Below are positions 17,677 through 26,473 of a stretch of DNA of 64,000 nucleotides, piece after piece; position 1 is the stretch's first letter; each line of letters begins with the position of its first letter. Made by a program: the position numbers and the translations under genes. Location of the stretch: positions 3,038,001 through 3,102,000 of the forward strand of contig CP001643.1 in the NCBI GenBank assembly GCA_000023405.1, written 5' to 3'. This DNA is from Brachybacterium faecium DSM 4810 (GTDB taxonomy: Bacteria; Actinomycetota; Actinomycetes; Actinomycetales; Dermabacteraceae). Under the pieces are notes generated by a model. It was not told the origin of the DNA and searched no databases. It saw nothing but the letters and a program-made list of their open reading frames with translations.

Positions 17677-19445
17677 TCAGAAGGGCGGCGGGCCCAGCTG
17701 GTCCCAGTCGCCGGGCGGGAGTCCGGTGCTGTCGGGCGGGGTGTCGTCCGGGAAGGTGTGCCCCGGGGGTGTCTGCGGTGGGGCGGGCGGCTGCGGTGCC
17801 GGCTGCGGTGCGGCGGCGCCTGGGGGCTGCCGGTGCTCGTCGAGCGGGATGATCCGTCGCCGCGGCGGGGTGGCGGGGGTGCGCGGGCCGGACAGTTCGG
17901 TGAGGATCACCGTGCCCGGGCGCTCATCCTCGGAGGGGGCGGGGCTGGGCACGGCGGTGCCGGCGCGGGTGCCGCGCAGGAAGCAGGTCCAGGCGTCGGC
18001 GAGGTCCTCGGCCATGCGGATGCTCGCGGTGTCGAGGTCGTCGATGACGGTGATCTCGTCCCCGTGCCCGCCGACCTTCCACCGGGTGCGCCCGGGCTCG
18101 AGGGCGGAGGTGGTGATCCGGGTGGGGTCGAGGAGGCCGTTGGTCTTGTCGAGGTGGTGCTGCCAGCACAGGAGGTGGAGGTTCTCGATCTCGGTGAGAC
18201 CGCCCTTCCCGTGGTGGCCGCGCAGGCATTCCTCGATGTGGTCGCATTCGGAGGCCCAGGAGCTGGGGCGGGTGCATCCGGGCACCGCGCACTGGGCGTT
18301 GCGCAGGCGCAGGTGCTGGAGCATCGCGGGGTCGGTGCGTACCTGTCGGCCGGCAGCGGGAGGAAGGCTCCGCTGTTCGGCGCGGTCAGCACCCGGTGCC
18401 ACACGTCGGCGGCTCCGGCGAGGGACCGTGCCAGGGAGGGCGGCAGCGGGGTGACGCCGTCGAGGGTGCCGGGCTCGTCGGACGCCCCGAGCAGCGTGAG
18501 CACGGGGACGGTGATGTTCAGGCGGAACCGTTCGGCGGGGACCCCGACCCCGTCGAGGTCGAGATCCGCGGAGTCCATCAGCAGGTAGCGCAGCCGTGCC
18601 AGCGGCAGGGCGCGCCCCGTCTCCTGGACGGTGCCGTCCGGATCGTGCGGGATCGGGGTGCCGTCGCGCAGGGCGGCCCGCTGCGCGCTCTGGACGGCGC
18701 GCGCGGACTCGTCGAGCGTCTTCCACTGCGCGAGGATCTCGGGGATCGGGCCGGTGATCTGCAGGACGCCGGTCCCGGCCTGCTGCCCGGGCAGCAGCTC
18801 GACGGCGCGCTCGAGGGAGGCGACCGGGTCGGGGCGGTTCTCCCGCTCCTGGAGATGCTGGATGAGTGCTTTCAGCAGGGTGAAGAAACGTTCCGGGGTG
18901 ATATCCATCGACCAGGTGGAGATCGCGAGGTCGAGATCTCGGCGGGAGGCGTCGGTGAGATCCCGGGAGGTCTTCAGCATTCTGAGGAACCACGCGGAGG
19001 GCATGATTCCCTCGCCCATTCTCTCGAGCGCCCGCGGGAAGAGGTGCACGGCCTGGTAGGCGTCGCGCAGCTGCCAGCTCGCGGCGCTGCGGGTGACCCG
19101 GAGGGCGAGGCCGGCACGGAGGGTGCCGACCTCGTCGAACTCGGCGATCTCCTCGTACTCGCCCTCGTGCTCGTGGAGCTCGGCGAGGGCGCGGTACTGC
19201 TCGGCGAGGCAGCGGGCGGTGCTCTTCTCTGCATCCCAGACCCGCTGCGCGGCGGCGCTGAGCTGGGGTTCGTCGATGCTCTCGCCTCGCCGGGGCAGGC
19301 AGTCGCGGGTGAGCCGCTCCCGCGCGGTGACGCGGCGCAGGCGGCCGGGAAGGGAGTCGAGGAACGTCGCCTCGGCAGCCCGTTCGGCGACGTCGTCGGC
19401 GTCCTCGCCCTGGGGCGCGGCCGGGCCGCTGGGCGCTGCGCTCAC
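17677..19445 (-). pseudogene. DUF222 / HNH endonuclease (13E12-type), frameshifted
   Basis: Reads as one 589-residue DUF222-HNH protein if a single base is added. The N-terminal DUF222 part (DSLPGRLRRV ... GAFLPLPADRYAPT) is in one frame from GTG 19445, which has AGGAGG 9 nt upstream. The C-terminal HNH part (AMLQHLRLRNAQCAVPGC ... CDHIEECLRG ... ENLHLLCWQHHLDKTNG) is in the next frame. The break falls in GGGG at 18328-18331 (+ strand); a fifth G restores PTPAML. The HNH residues and two CxxC-like zinc pairs are intact downstream. Either a recent pseudogene or a homopolymer undercall. The family is multicopy in actinobacteria and may be repeat-associated; function is uncertain. The Pro-rich tail is normal for it. 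Confidence 0.85.
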
Positions 19446-19521
19446 CGTCGTCCACCTCCTGTGCGATGTGCGGGGCGGCCGGGCCGTTCCGGCCGCCGGG
19501 GACTGCTGCGTGCTTTCCTCT

Positions 19522-19527
19522 ATTTTA
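19522..19527 (-). promoter_or_regulatory. AT-rich -10 box TAAAAT upstream of the HNH gene
   Basis: TAAAAT on the minus strand stands out in GC-rich DNA, about 75 nt upstream of GTG 19445. The region 19528-19744 has no gene. It holds one exact DnaA-box-like word (TGTGGATAA, 19566-19574) and one single-mismatch copy (19655-19663), too few to call functional. Confidence 0.4.
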
Positions 19528-19744
19528 TGGACGGCAGCATCGTCTCGCGAGGACGCAGGGAATTCTGTGGATAACTCTGCGCACCCCGCGGAGAACACCG
19601 CTCCCGACCGCCACGAGAATCGTCGGGGAATCACTTCTCCTCCCCACCGCCCGGTCATCCACAGTCCGCTGGTGACGGGGCGCGCGGACGGCCCGGGAAC
19701 GCGCCACCGCCGTTCACACGCGCCGCCGCTGCCCGGGATCTGGC

Positions 19745-19750
19745 TACACT
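19745..19750 (+). promoter_or_regulatory. -10 box TACACT of the thiamine operon
   Basis: TACACT lies immediately upstream of the riboswitch; transcription would begin near 19757, just before the aptamer. Confidence 0.6.
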
Positions 19751-19758
19751 CGCCGGTG

Positions 19759-19829
19759 GACACGGGGTGCGCCCGAGGCGCTGAGATCACACCCGTGGAA
19801 CCTGATCTAGTTCGTACTAGCGAAGGGAT
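19759..19829 (+). ncRNA. TPP riboswitch (THI element)
   Basis: Conserved THI-box blocks are in order: ACGGGGTGC, GCTGAGA, ACCCGTGGAACCTGATCTAG, a variable stem, then TAGCGAAGGGA. This aptamer binds thiamine pyrophosphate. The final AAGGGA (19823-19828) is 7 nt from the ATG at 19836 and is also the only ribosome binding site. TPP binding should therefore hide the site and stop translation directly, with no separate expression platform. Controls the four-gene operon to 24545. Confidence 0.93.
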
Positions 19830-19835
19830 GTCCGC

Positions 19836-21710
19836 ATGAGTCCGGATCCTTGCACCCCTGTTCCGCCTGCCTCCACGCCCCTGGCCGCACCGCCGCCGGC
19901 CCTGCCGCGCGTGGTCTCGATCGCCGGGACCGACCCGACCGGCGGGGCGGGGACCGCCGCGGATCTCAAGTCCATCACCGCCGCCGGCGGTTACGGCATG
20001 GCCGTGGTGACCGCGGTCGTCGCCCAGAACACGCGCGGGGTGCGGGACATCCACGTGCCCCCGGCCGAGGTCCTCGCCGCACAGCTCACCGCGGTCAGCG
20101 ACGACGTCGAGCTCGAGGCCGTCAAGACCGGCATGCTCGGCACCGTCGAGGTGATCGACACAGTCGCGGCCTGGGTCGCGGCGCATCCGCCGCGCGTGCT
20201 GGTCGTGGACCCGGTGATGGTGGCCAGCAGCGGCGACCGTCTGCTCGAGCCGGAGGCGGAGCAGGCGATGATCCGCTTCTGTGCCCGCGCCACCGTGGTC
20301 ACCCCGAACATCGACGAGCTCGCCGTGCTCACCGGCTCGCCCCGCGCGAGCACCGAGGAGGAGGCGCTCGCGCAGGCCACGGCGTGGACGGCCCGCACCG
20401 GGGCGTCCGTGATCGTCAAGACCGGCCACCTCGAGGACCGAGAGGTCACCAACACCTGGGTGGCCCCGGACGGCGCGCAGCGCCGCGCCCGCTCCACACG
20501 CGTGGACACCACCAGCACGCACGGCACCGGCTGCTCCCTGGCCGCCGCGCTCGCCACCCGTCTCGGTGCGGGGCACTCCCCTGCCGCGGCGCTCGAGTGG
20601 GCGACCGCGTGGCTGCACGAGGCGATCGCGCACGGTGCGTCGCTGCAGGTCGGCGCGGGGCACGGCCCGGTGGACCATGCCCACCGCGCCCGGCGCCTCG
20701 CAGCGGCCGGCTCCGCCGAGCCCTGGCTCGGGGCCGGCGAGGTGCCGGCGCGGCTCGAGACGCCCGAGGCTCTCTCCGTCGGCCGCAGCCGCCCGGGCCC
20801 CGGGACTGCTGAGGACAGCACTCCGGCCGACGACAGCCCGACGGTGCAGCCCGTCGTCCCGGCGCTCGTCCCCGCCGCCGGCCCGTGGACCGCTGCGCTC
20901 TGGGCGGCCGGTGCGCCGCTGGCCGGGCAGATCGCGGAGTGCGGTTTCGTGCGGGCGCTCGTGGACGGCAGCCTGCCCTCCCCCGCGTTCGACGTCTACC
21001 TCGCGCAGGACGCTCTCTACCTGGGCCGCTGCTCCCGGGCGCTCGCCGCGCTCGGCGCGGCCACCGAGGACCCTGCCGGGGGCGAGTTCTGGACGCAGTC
21101 CGCGCGGCACTGCCTGGCGATCGAGGCCGAGCTGCATCGCTCCTGGCTGGGCGGCCTCCCCGCAGACCACGACACCGCGATCAGCCCGGTGACCAGCGCC
21201 TACACCGATTTCCTGCTCGTGCACGCGCTCGGCTCGCCCGCGCCCGTCGCCGCGGCCGCGGTGCTGCCGTGCTTCTGGCTCTATGCCCAGGTGGGAGGCG
21301 GTCTGGACGATGTCGCCGCCGAGCATCCCTACGGCGCCTGGCTGGAGACCTACCGCGACCCCGGATTCGTCGAGGGGGTCCGCGGAGCGCTCGAGCAGGT
21401 CGAGCGGGAGCTGGCCGCCGCCACCCCGGAGGTGCGGGCCGAGGCGGCGCGCGCCTTCCTCCTCGCCTCCCGGCACGAGCTGGAGTTCTTCGAGCAGGCC
21501 ACCCGGCTCGACCCCGGAACGCCGGCACCCCGACGACACCGGGCCCGCGCGGCCGACGGGGCGCACGCGGCCGACACGACCCACAACGCCCAGACCGCCG
21601 ACGGGCCCCGCACAGCGCCCGCACCCCCACGACCACCCGCGCATCCCGCCGCACCCACCGCTTCCACCGCACGCACCGCACCGGATGCCCTCGCGGGAGC
21701 CGGCCGATGA
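19836..21710 (+). CDS. thiD: ThiD-TenA fusion: HMP(-P) kinase with thiaminase-like domain
   Basis: 624-residue fusion. Residues about 25-290 are ThiD, which phosphorylates hydroxymethylpyrimidine (HMP) to HMP-PP: SIAGTDPTGGAGTAADLKS, VVDPVMVA and the anion-hole HGTGCSLAAA. After an Ala/Pro/Ser linker, about residues 345-575 are TenA, which recovers HMP from damaged thiamine: the AQDALYLGRCSRAL aspartate, the catalytic Cys in LPCFWLYAQVG, and a glutamate in ASRHELEFF. The last 55 residues are low-complexity Ala/Pro/Thr. First gene under the TPP riboswitch. The fusion suggests that salvage, not de novo synthesis, supplies HMP. The TGA overlaps the next ATG. Confidence 0.93.
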   Translation: MSPDPCTPVPPASTPLAAPPPALPRVVSIAGTDPTGGAGTAADLKSITAAGGYGMAVVTAVVAQNTRGVRDIHVPPAEVLAAQLTAVSDDVELEAVKTGMLGTVEVIDTVAAWVAAHPPRVLVVDPVMVASSGDRLLEPEAEQAMIRFCARATVVTPNIDELAVLTGSPRASTEEEALAQATAWTARTGASVIVKTGHLEDREVTNTWVAPDGAQRRARSTRVDTTSTHGTGCSLAAALATRLGAGHSPAAALEWATAWLHEAIAHGASLQVGAGHGPVDHAHRARRLAAAGSAEPWLGAGEVPARLETPEALSVGRSRPGPGTAEDSTPADDSPTVQPVVPALVPAAGPWTAALWAAGAPLAGQIAECGFVRALVDGSLPSPAFDVYLAQDALYLGRCSRALAALGAATEDPAGGEFWTQSARHCLAIEAELHRSWLGGLPADHDTAISPVTSAYTDFLLVHALGSPAPVAAAAVLPCFWLYAQVGGGLDDVAAEHPYGAWLETYRDPGFVEGVRGALEQVERELAAATPEVRAEAARAFLLASRHELEFFEQATRLDPGTPAPRRHRARAADGAHAADTTHNAQTADGPRTAPAPPRPPAHPAAPTASTARTAPDALAGAGR

Positions 21711-23089
21711 GCGCGCAGACCACGACCCCCGACTCCCCCGCGCTCGAGGCGCTGCCCCCGGCGGGGCGCGCCGCGCTGCGTGCCGGCGTGGTGGGCAACT
21801 GGATCGACAACATCCACGTGTTCCTGCCGGTCACGGCGCTCGCCCCCGCGATGCTCGTGATCGCCGGGCCGGGCGCGACCGCCTCGACCGCCGCGCTGAT
21901 CATCGTCGCGATGCTCATGGGTCGCCCCGTCGGCGGCGTGGTGTTCGGCCGGATCTCGGACCGGCTCGGCCGCACCCGCACCACCCGGATCGCGATCGCC
22001 GGCACCGCCGCGTGCGCGCTCGCGATCGCCGCGGTCCCCACCCACGAGCTGCTGGGCGCGGGCACGGTGGCGCTGATCCTGCTGCTGCGGTTCCTCGGCG
22101 GGATCTTCGTGGCCGGCGAGTACTCGGCCGCGATCCCGCTGGCGATGGAATGGTCGGCGCCGCGCCGACGAGGACTGATGAGCGGGCTGATCCTGTCCAT
22201 GGCGCCGTGGGCGCAGGCATCGGTCGCCTTCGCGGTGGCCGGGCTGCTCGCCCTGCTCGGGCCGGAGCAGTACGCGGCCTGGGGCTGGCGTGCGCTGTTC
22301 GCGATCGGCGCCGTGCTCTCCCTGGGCATGCTGGTCTACTACCGGCGGCAGGTGACCGACGCGCCGCTGTTCCACCGGCAGGAGGAGCGCACCCGGGCCG
22401 CGGAGGCGTCGGCTGCTCCCACGGCGACGGCCCCCGCTGCGGCCCCGACCCTGCGCAGCCTGATCACCGGGCGCTGGGCCCGGGCGTTCTGGCAGGTTTT
22501 CGCGCTGATGACGGGCCTGTGGCTGCTCACCTACACCACGGTGCTGCTGCTCACCGAGCGCCTGACGTCGGATGCGCCGCTGGCACCGCTCGCGGTGCCG
22601 GTGGTGATGGGCCTGGCCTCGGTGGCGCAGGCGCTGGTGATGGCGCTGGCCGGGCACCTGTCGACGCTGACGGGCCGGCGCCGGCTGCTGATGCTGTGGG
22701 GCGCCTCCGCGATGGTGGCCGGGCCGGTGCTGTGGTGGTGCGCGGTCACCGCCCCCACCCTGGCCCTGGCCGCCGCATGCGCTGCGCTGCTGCAGGTGGC
22801 GACGGTCTCCGCGTACGGGCCGATCGCCGCGTACCTCTCCGAGCGGTTCCCCACCTCGATCCGCTCCACCGGCTACGGCGCCGGGTACAGCCTGTCCCTC
22901 GTGCTGCCGGCGCTGTACCCCTTCTATGTGCCCGCGCTCGAACCGCTGCTCGGACGCCACGGCACCGTGCTGTGCCTGGTGGCGCTCGGCGGTCTGCTGG
23001 TGGTCGTCGGCGCGGCGCTGGGGCCGCGGCTGCGCCCGCACGAGCTGGACGCGGATCTCGACGCCGTCGCGGCCGGGAGCAGCCGATGA
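21707..23089 (+). CDS. MFS transporter, predicted thiamine-precursor importer
   Basis: 460 residues, twelve predicted helices, of the metabolite:H+ symporter type: the loop motif GRISDRLGRTRTTR after helix 2 and GEYSAAIPLAMEW in helix 5 resemble ProP/ShiA/KgtP-type proteins. The central loop (about residues 225-250) is Ala/Thr-rich. It sits inside the riboswitch operon between thiD-tenA and thiM with ATGA overlaps on both sides, so uptake of HMP, aminopyrimidine or thiazole is the simple inference. Substrate is not shown by sequence. MFS proteins in thiamine regulons have been proposed as precursor transporters elsewhere. Confidence 0.85.
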   Translation: MSAQTTTPDSPALEALPPAGRAALRAGVVGNWIDNIHVFLPVTALAPAMLVIAGPGATASTAALIIVAMLMGRPVGGVVFGRISDRLGRTRTTRIAIAGTAACALAIAAVPTHELLGAGTVALILLLRFLGGIFVAGEYSAAIPLAMEWSAPRRRGLMSGLILSMAPWAQASVAFAVAGLLALLGPEQYAAWGWRALFAIGAVLSLGMLVYYRRQVTDAPLFHRQEERTRAAEASAAPTATAPAAAPTLRSLITGRWARAFWQVFALMTGLWLLTYTTVLLLTERLTSDAPLAPLAVPVVMGLASVAQALVMALAGHLSTLTGRRRLLMLWGASAMVAGPVLWWCAVTAPTLALAAACAALLQVATVSAYGPIAAYLSERFPTSIRSTGYGAGYSLSLVLPALYPFYVPALEPLLGRHGTVLCLVALGGLLVVVGAALGPRLRPHELDADLDAVAAGSSR

Positions 23090-23892
23090 GCGCGCAGCGC
23101 CCCGGCCCGTCGACCGCCCCGTCGGCGGACCCCGCTCTGGCCCCGGTCGCGCCGGTGCTGGCCGCGGTGCGCGAGCAGGCTCCCCTGGTGCACTGCCTCA
23201 CCGCGACCGTGTCCATGGCGATCGTGGCCGACGGTCTGCTGGCCGCCGGGGCCCGACCGATGATGACCGAGACCGCGGCGGAGGCACCGGTGGTGACCAC
23301 GCTCGCCGACGCCCTGTCGATCAACCTCGGCACGCTGAGCACCGACGCGATGGACGGGATCCCCGCCACGGTCGAGGTGGCGGTGCGGGACGGGCGGCCC
23401 TGGGTGCTGGATCCCACCGCGATCGGCATCGCACCGGTGCGCACCCCGCTCGCGCGGCAGCTGGTGGAGAGCCGGCCGACGGTGGTGCGGGGCAACGCCT
23501 CCGAGCTGCTCGCCCTGGCCGGGACGGGACCCGGCGGCCGGGGCGCCGACTCCACCGACACGGCCGACGCCGCCGCGGACGCCGCCGCCCAGGTCGCGCG
23601 GCGCACGGGCGGCGCGGTCGCGGTCTCCGGCGCGGTGGACCTCGTGCTCGATGCGCGCCGGCAGGCACGGGTGGACCGCGGCAGCGAGCTGCTGCCCCGC
23701 GTGACCGGGACCGGCTGCCTGCTCGGCGCCCTCACCGCGGCGTGCACGGCCGTGCACCCGGACCCCTTCGAGGCCGCGCTGGCCGCCACGGTCTGGCTCG
23801 ACCTCGCCGGGGAGGCGGCCGCCGCGCGCGCCACCGGGCCCGGCAGCTTCCGCATGCACCTGCTGGACGCGCTCGACGCGGTGGGCCGATGA
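23086..23892 (+). CDS. thiM: Hydroxyethylthiazole kinase
   Basis: 268 residues. Phosphorylates 5-(2-hydroxyethyl)-4-methylthiazole for thiamine salvage. Family features: PLVHCLTATVSM at the start (usually PLVHCITN), GARPMMTE, LSINLGTL, PTVVRGNASELLAL and the ATP-site GTGCLLGAL near residue 205. A Thr/Asp/Ala-rich insert at about 146-166 is unusual. Coupled by ATGA overlaps to the transporter and to thiE. With no thiazole synthesis genes in the operon, this fits a salvage pathway. Confidence 0.93.
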   Translation: MSAQRPGPSTAPSADPALAPVAPVLAAVREQAPLVHCLTATVSMAIVADGLLAAGARPMMTETAAEAPVVTTLADALSINLGTLSTDAMDGIPATVEVAVRDGRPWVLDPTAIGIAPVRTPLARQLVESRPTVVRGNASELLALAGTGPGGRGADSTDTADAAADAAAQVARRTGGAVAVSGAVDLVLDARRQARVDRGSELLPRVTGTGCLLGALTAACTAVHPDPFEAALAATVWLDLAGEAAAARATGPGSFRMHLLDALDAVGR

Positions 23893-24545
23893 GCCCCGCC
23901 CCCGCCCTGGATCTGCGCTGCTACCTGGTCACCTCGGGCACCGGACGCAGGACGGTCGAGGTCGCCGCCGCGGCCGCCGCGGCCGGGGCCGGGGTCGTGC
24001 AGGTGCGTGCGAAGGACATCCCGACCGCCGAGCTGCTGCAGCTGGTGCTCGCCGTCGCCGAGGCGGTGCGCGCCGCGAACCCCGGCACCCGCGTGCTGGT
24101 CGACGACCGGGCCGACGTCGCGGCCGCGGCCCGTCGGCGCGGAGCGGCGGTGCACGGCGTGCACCTGGGTCAGGACGACCTGCCCGTCACGGACGCCCGC
24201 GCGCTGCTCGGTCCCGACGCGCTCATCGGCCTCACCACCGGCACGCTCGAGCTGGTGCGCGCGGCGGAGGAGGTGCGCGACCAGGTGGACTACCTCGGCG
24301 CCGGGCCGTTCCGCCTCACCCCCACGAAGGACTCCGGCCGTCCGCCGCTCGGCATCGAGGGATACCGCGCGCTGACCGCGGCCTCGTCCCTGCCGATCGT
24401 CGCGATCGGGGACGTCACCCCGGAGGACGCCCCCGCCCTCGTGCAGGCGGGCGCGGCCGGGGTCGCCCTGGTCAGAGCCGTCATGGACGCCCCCGACCCG
24501 GCACGGACCGTGCGGACGGTGCTGGCCGGGATCGCTGGGGTGTGA
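23889..24545 (+). CDS. thiE: Thiamine-phosphate synthase
   Basis: 218 residues. Joins HMP-PP and thiazole phosphate to make thiamine phosphate. TIM-barrel motifs: VQVRAKD (pyrophosphate Arg/Lys), VDDRADVA, HLGQDDL, GPFRLTPTKDSG, and AIGDVTPE for the thiazole-phosphate site. Last gene of the riboswitch operon, with an ATGA overlap with thiM. All three internal junctions of the operon share the string CCGATGAGC. Confidence 0.95.
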   Translation: MSPAPALDLRCYLVTSGTGRRTVEVAAAAAAAGAGVVQVRAKDIPTAELLQLVLAVAEAVRAANPGTRVLVDDRADVAAAARRRGAAVHGVHLGQDDLPVTDARALLGPDALIGLTTGTLELVRAAEEVRDQVDYLGAGPFRLTPTKDSGRPPLGIEGYRALTAASSLPIVAIGDVTPEDAPALVQAGAAGVALVRAVMDAPDPARTVRTVLAGIAGV

Positions 24546-24658
24546 GGCGCGGGACTGGCAGACTGCGGGCGTGGGCACCGCTGCCGACCGGCGGAGCGCC
24601 GGCCGACGACGCAGCGGCATCGTGACCGCCCACGCGACGCGAGAGCGCGAGGAGAGCC

Positions 24659-26128
24659 ATGACGCACAAGGACGAGCAGGAGCTGCTGGACCGGGTCCCC
24701 GAGGAACTGTTCATCGACGGGCGCTGGCGCGCCGCGGAGGACGGGGAGACCCTCGACGTGCACGACCCCGCCACCGGCCAGGTGATCCGCACGATCGCCT
24801 CCGCCTCGAGCGGCGACGCGCAGAGCGCGATGGATGCGGCGGCCGACGCCTTCCCCGACTGGTCCCGCACCCCGGCGCGCGAGCGCGGCGAGCTGCTGCG
24901 GCGGGCGTTCGACCTGCTCACCGAGCGGGCCGAGGAGTTCGCGCTGCTGATGACCCTCGAGATGGGCAAGCCGCTGGCCGAGTCGCGCGGCGAGGTGACC
25001 TACGGCGGGGAGTTCCTGCGCTGGTTCAGCGAGGAGGCGGCCCGCGTGCAGGGCCGGTACGGGGCGGTCCCCGAGGGCACCGGGCGCATGATCGTCTCCC
25101 AGCACCCCGTCGGCCCGTGCTACCTCATCACCCCGTGGAACTTCCCGCTGGCCATGGCGACCCGCAAGATCGCCCCGGCGCTCGCGGCCGGCTGCACCGT
25201 GGTGATCAAGCCCGCACAGCTCACGCCGCTGACCACCCTGCACTTCGTCCAGCTGCTGGAGGAGGCGGGCCTGCCCCGCGGTGTGGTCAACGTGGTCACC
25301 TCCCGCTCCTCGAGCACCGTCTCGGCACCGATCCTCGCCGATCCGCGGCTGCGGAAGCTCTCCTTCACCGGCTCCACCGAGGTCGGGACGACGCTGCTGT
25401 CCCAGGCGGCGCCGGGCGTGCTGCGCACCTCGATGGAGCTGGGCGGCAACGCCCCCTTCCTCGTGTTCGAGGATGCGGATCTCGACGAGGCGGTCGAGGG
25501 CGCGATCGCGGCGAAGTTCCGCAACATCGGCCAGGCCTGCACCGCCGCGAACCGCTTCATCGTGCACCGCTCGCTGGCGGAGGAGTTCGCGCGCCGCGTC
25601 ACCGAGCGCGTCACGGGCTTCGGCATGGGCCGCGGCACCGAGGAGGGCGTCACCATCGGCCCGCTCATCGACCAGGACGCCGTGGACAAGGCGCAGCGCC
25701 TGGTCTCCGATGCCCTCGAGCGGGGCGCGCACCTGACCACCGGCGGGTCTAGCGTGGACGGGGAGGGCACCTTCTTCGAGGCGACCGTGCTCTCCGACGT
25801 GCGCGAGGGCAGCGACCTGCTGCGCGAGGAGATCTTCGGCCCCGTGCTCGCGATCGTCCCCTTCGACACCGAGGAGGAGGCCGTCGCTCTCGCCAACGGC
25901 ACCGAGTACGGGCTGGTCTCCTACGTGTACACGCAGGATCTCGCCCGCGGGCAGCGCATGATCGAGCTGCTCGAATCCGGGATGCTCGGCCTGAACGTCG
26001 GCGTGGTCTCCAACGCCGCGGCCCCCTTCGGCGGGTGGAAGATGTCCGGCCTGGGCCGTGAGGGCGGCGCCGAGGGCCTCCACGAGTACCTCGAGACGAA
26101 GTACACCCTCACCCCGAACCCCTTCTGA
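24659..26128 (+). CDS. gabD: NAD(P)-dependent succinate-semialdehyde-type dehydrogenase
   Basis: 489 residues of the aldehyde dehydrogenase superfamily. Cofactor loop TPWNFPLAMATRK, adenine-site VIKPAQLTP (Gln where Glu is usual), LSFTGSTEVG, catalytic base E260 (ELGGNAPF) and nucleophile C294 (NIGQACTAANR). The C-terminal SGMLGLNVGVVSNAAAPFGGWK is typical of the GabD branch, which oxidises succinate semialdehyde to succinate. ATG 24659 has AGGAG 5-7 nt upstream. No GABA transaminase is nearby, so the exact aldehyde is uncertain. Confidence 0.87.
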   Translation: MTHKDEQELLDRVPEELFIDGRWRAAEDGETLDVHDPATGQVIRTIASASSGDAQSAMDAAADAFPDWSRTPARERGELLRRAFDLLTERAEEFALLMTLEMGKPLAESRGEVTYGGEFLRWFSEEAARVQGRYGAVPEGTGRMIVSQHPVGPCYLITPWNFPLAMATRKIAPALAAGCTVVIKPAQLTPLTTLHFVQLLEEAGLPRGVVNVVTSRSSSTVSAPILADPRLRKLSFTGSTEVGTTLLSQAAPGVLRTSMELGGNAPFLVFEDADLDEAVEGAIAAKFRNIGQACTAANRFIVHRSLAEEFARRVTERVTGFGMGRGTEEGVTIGPLIDQDAVDKAQRLVSDALERGAHLTTGGSSVDGEGTFFEATVLSDVREGSDLLREEIFGPVLAIVPFDTEEEAVALANGTEYGLVSYVYTQDLARGQRMIELLESGMLGLNVGVVSNAAAPFGGWKMSGLGREGGAEGLHEYLETKYTLTPNPF

Positions 26129-26249
26129 GCCGCACGGCGCCCCGCCCCCATCACCCCGCGCCCGGCCCCCGGCCCCCGGCACGCCGCACCCCGCGCCCCT
26201 CACCCCGTACGCAGCGCCCGGCACCCGGCACCCCGCACCCGCCCCCGCC

Positions 26250-26285
26250 CCCGCACCCGCACCCGCACCCGCACCCGCACCCGCA
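26250..26285. repeat. Hexamer array (CCCGCA)6
   Basis: Six perfect CCCGCA units within a longer C-rich stretch (26129-26295) downstream of the dehydrogenase, directly beside the hairpin at 26296. No gene. Confidence 0.9.
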
Positions 26286-26295
26286 CCCGGGCATT

Positions 26296-26367
26296 GCATC
26301 CACTGGCGCTGAGCCAGCACACGCCCCCATATGCGGGGACATGTGCTGGGAGAGCGCCAGTGGATGC
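26296..26367. repeat. Intergenic hairpin element, family 1 copy 2
   Basis: 26-nt arms 26296-26321 and 26342-26367. The outer 15 bp (GCATCCACTGGCGCT) are perfect, followed by a 3-nt internal bulge, then 8 bp (CCAGCACA). The loop has an inner CCCC/GGGG hairpin. Same plan as 6590-6666. Confidence 0.87.
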
Positions 26368-26460
26368 GCTCGGCGCACCGTCCCCTCGGGCCCGTCCGGG
26401 CGGTCCGTCCGGGCGCCCCGTCCGGGCGGTCCGTCCCGTGACGTCGGCGGCGGGGCGGCG

Positions 26461-26466
26461 TACGGT
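26461..26466 (+). promoter_or_regulatory. -10 box TACGGT, leaderless promoter
   Basis: TACGGT, then 7 nt, then ATG 26474. Confidence 0.65.
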
Positions 26467-26473
26467 CGCGGAC

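Noticed and set aside
19566..19663. Two DnaA-box-like words, with another at 4467-4475, as a replication origin
   Set aside because: Only one exact and one imperfect copy close together, no AT-rich unwinding region, and no dnaA/dnaN/gyrB nearby.
24559..24571. CAGACT followed at 6 nt by GTG as another leaderless gene
   Set aside because: The frame from 24571 runs antiphase through the dehydrogenase gene and encodes Arg/Gly-rich sequence; the box may instead be the promoter of the gene at 24659.
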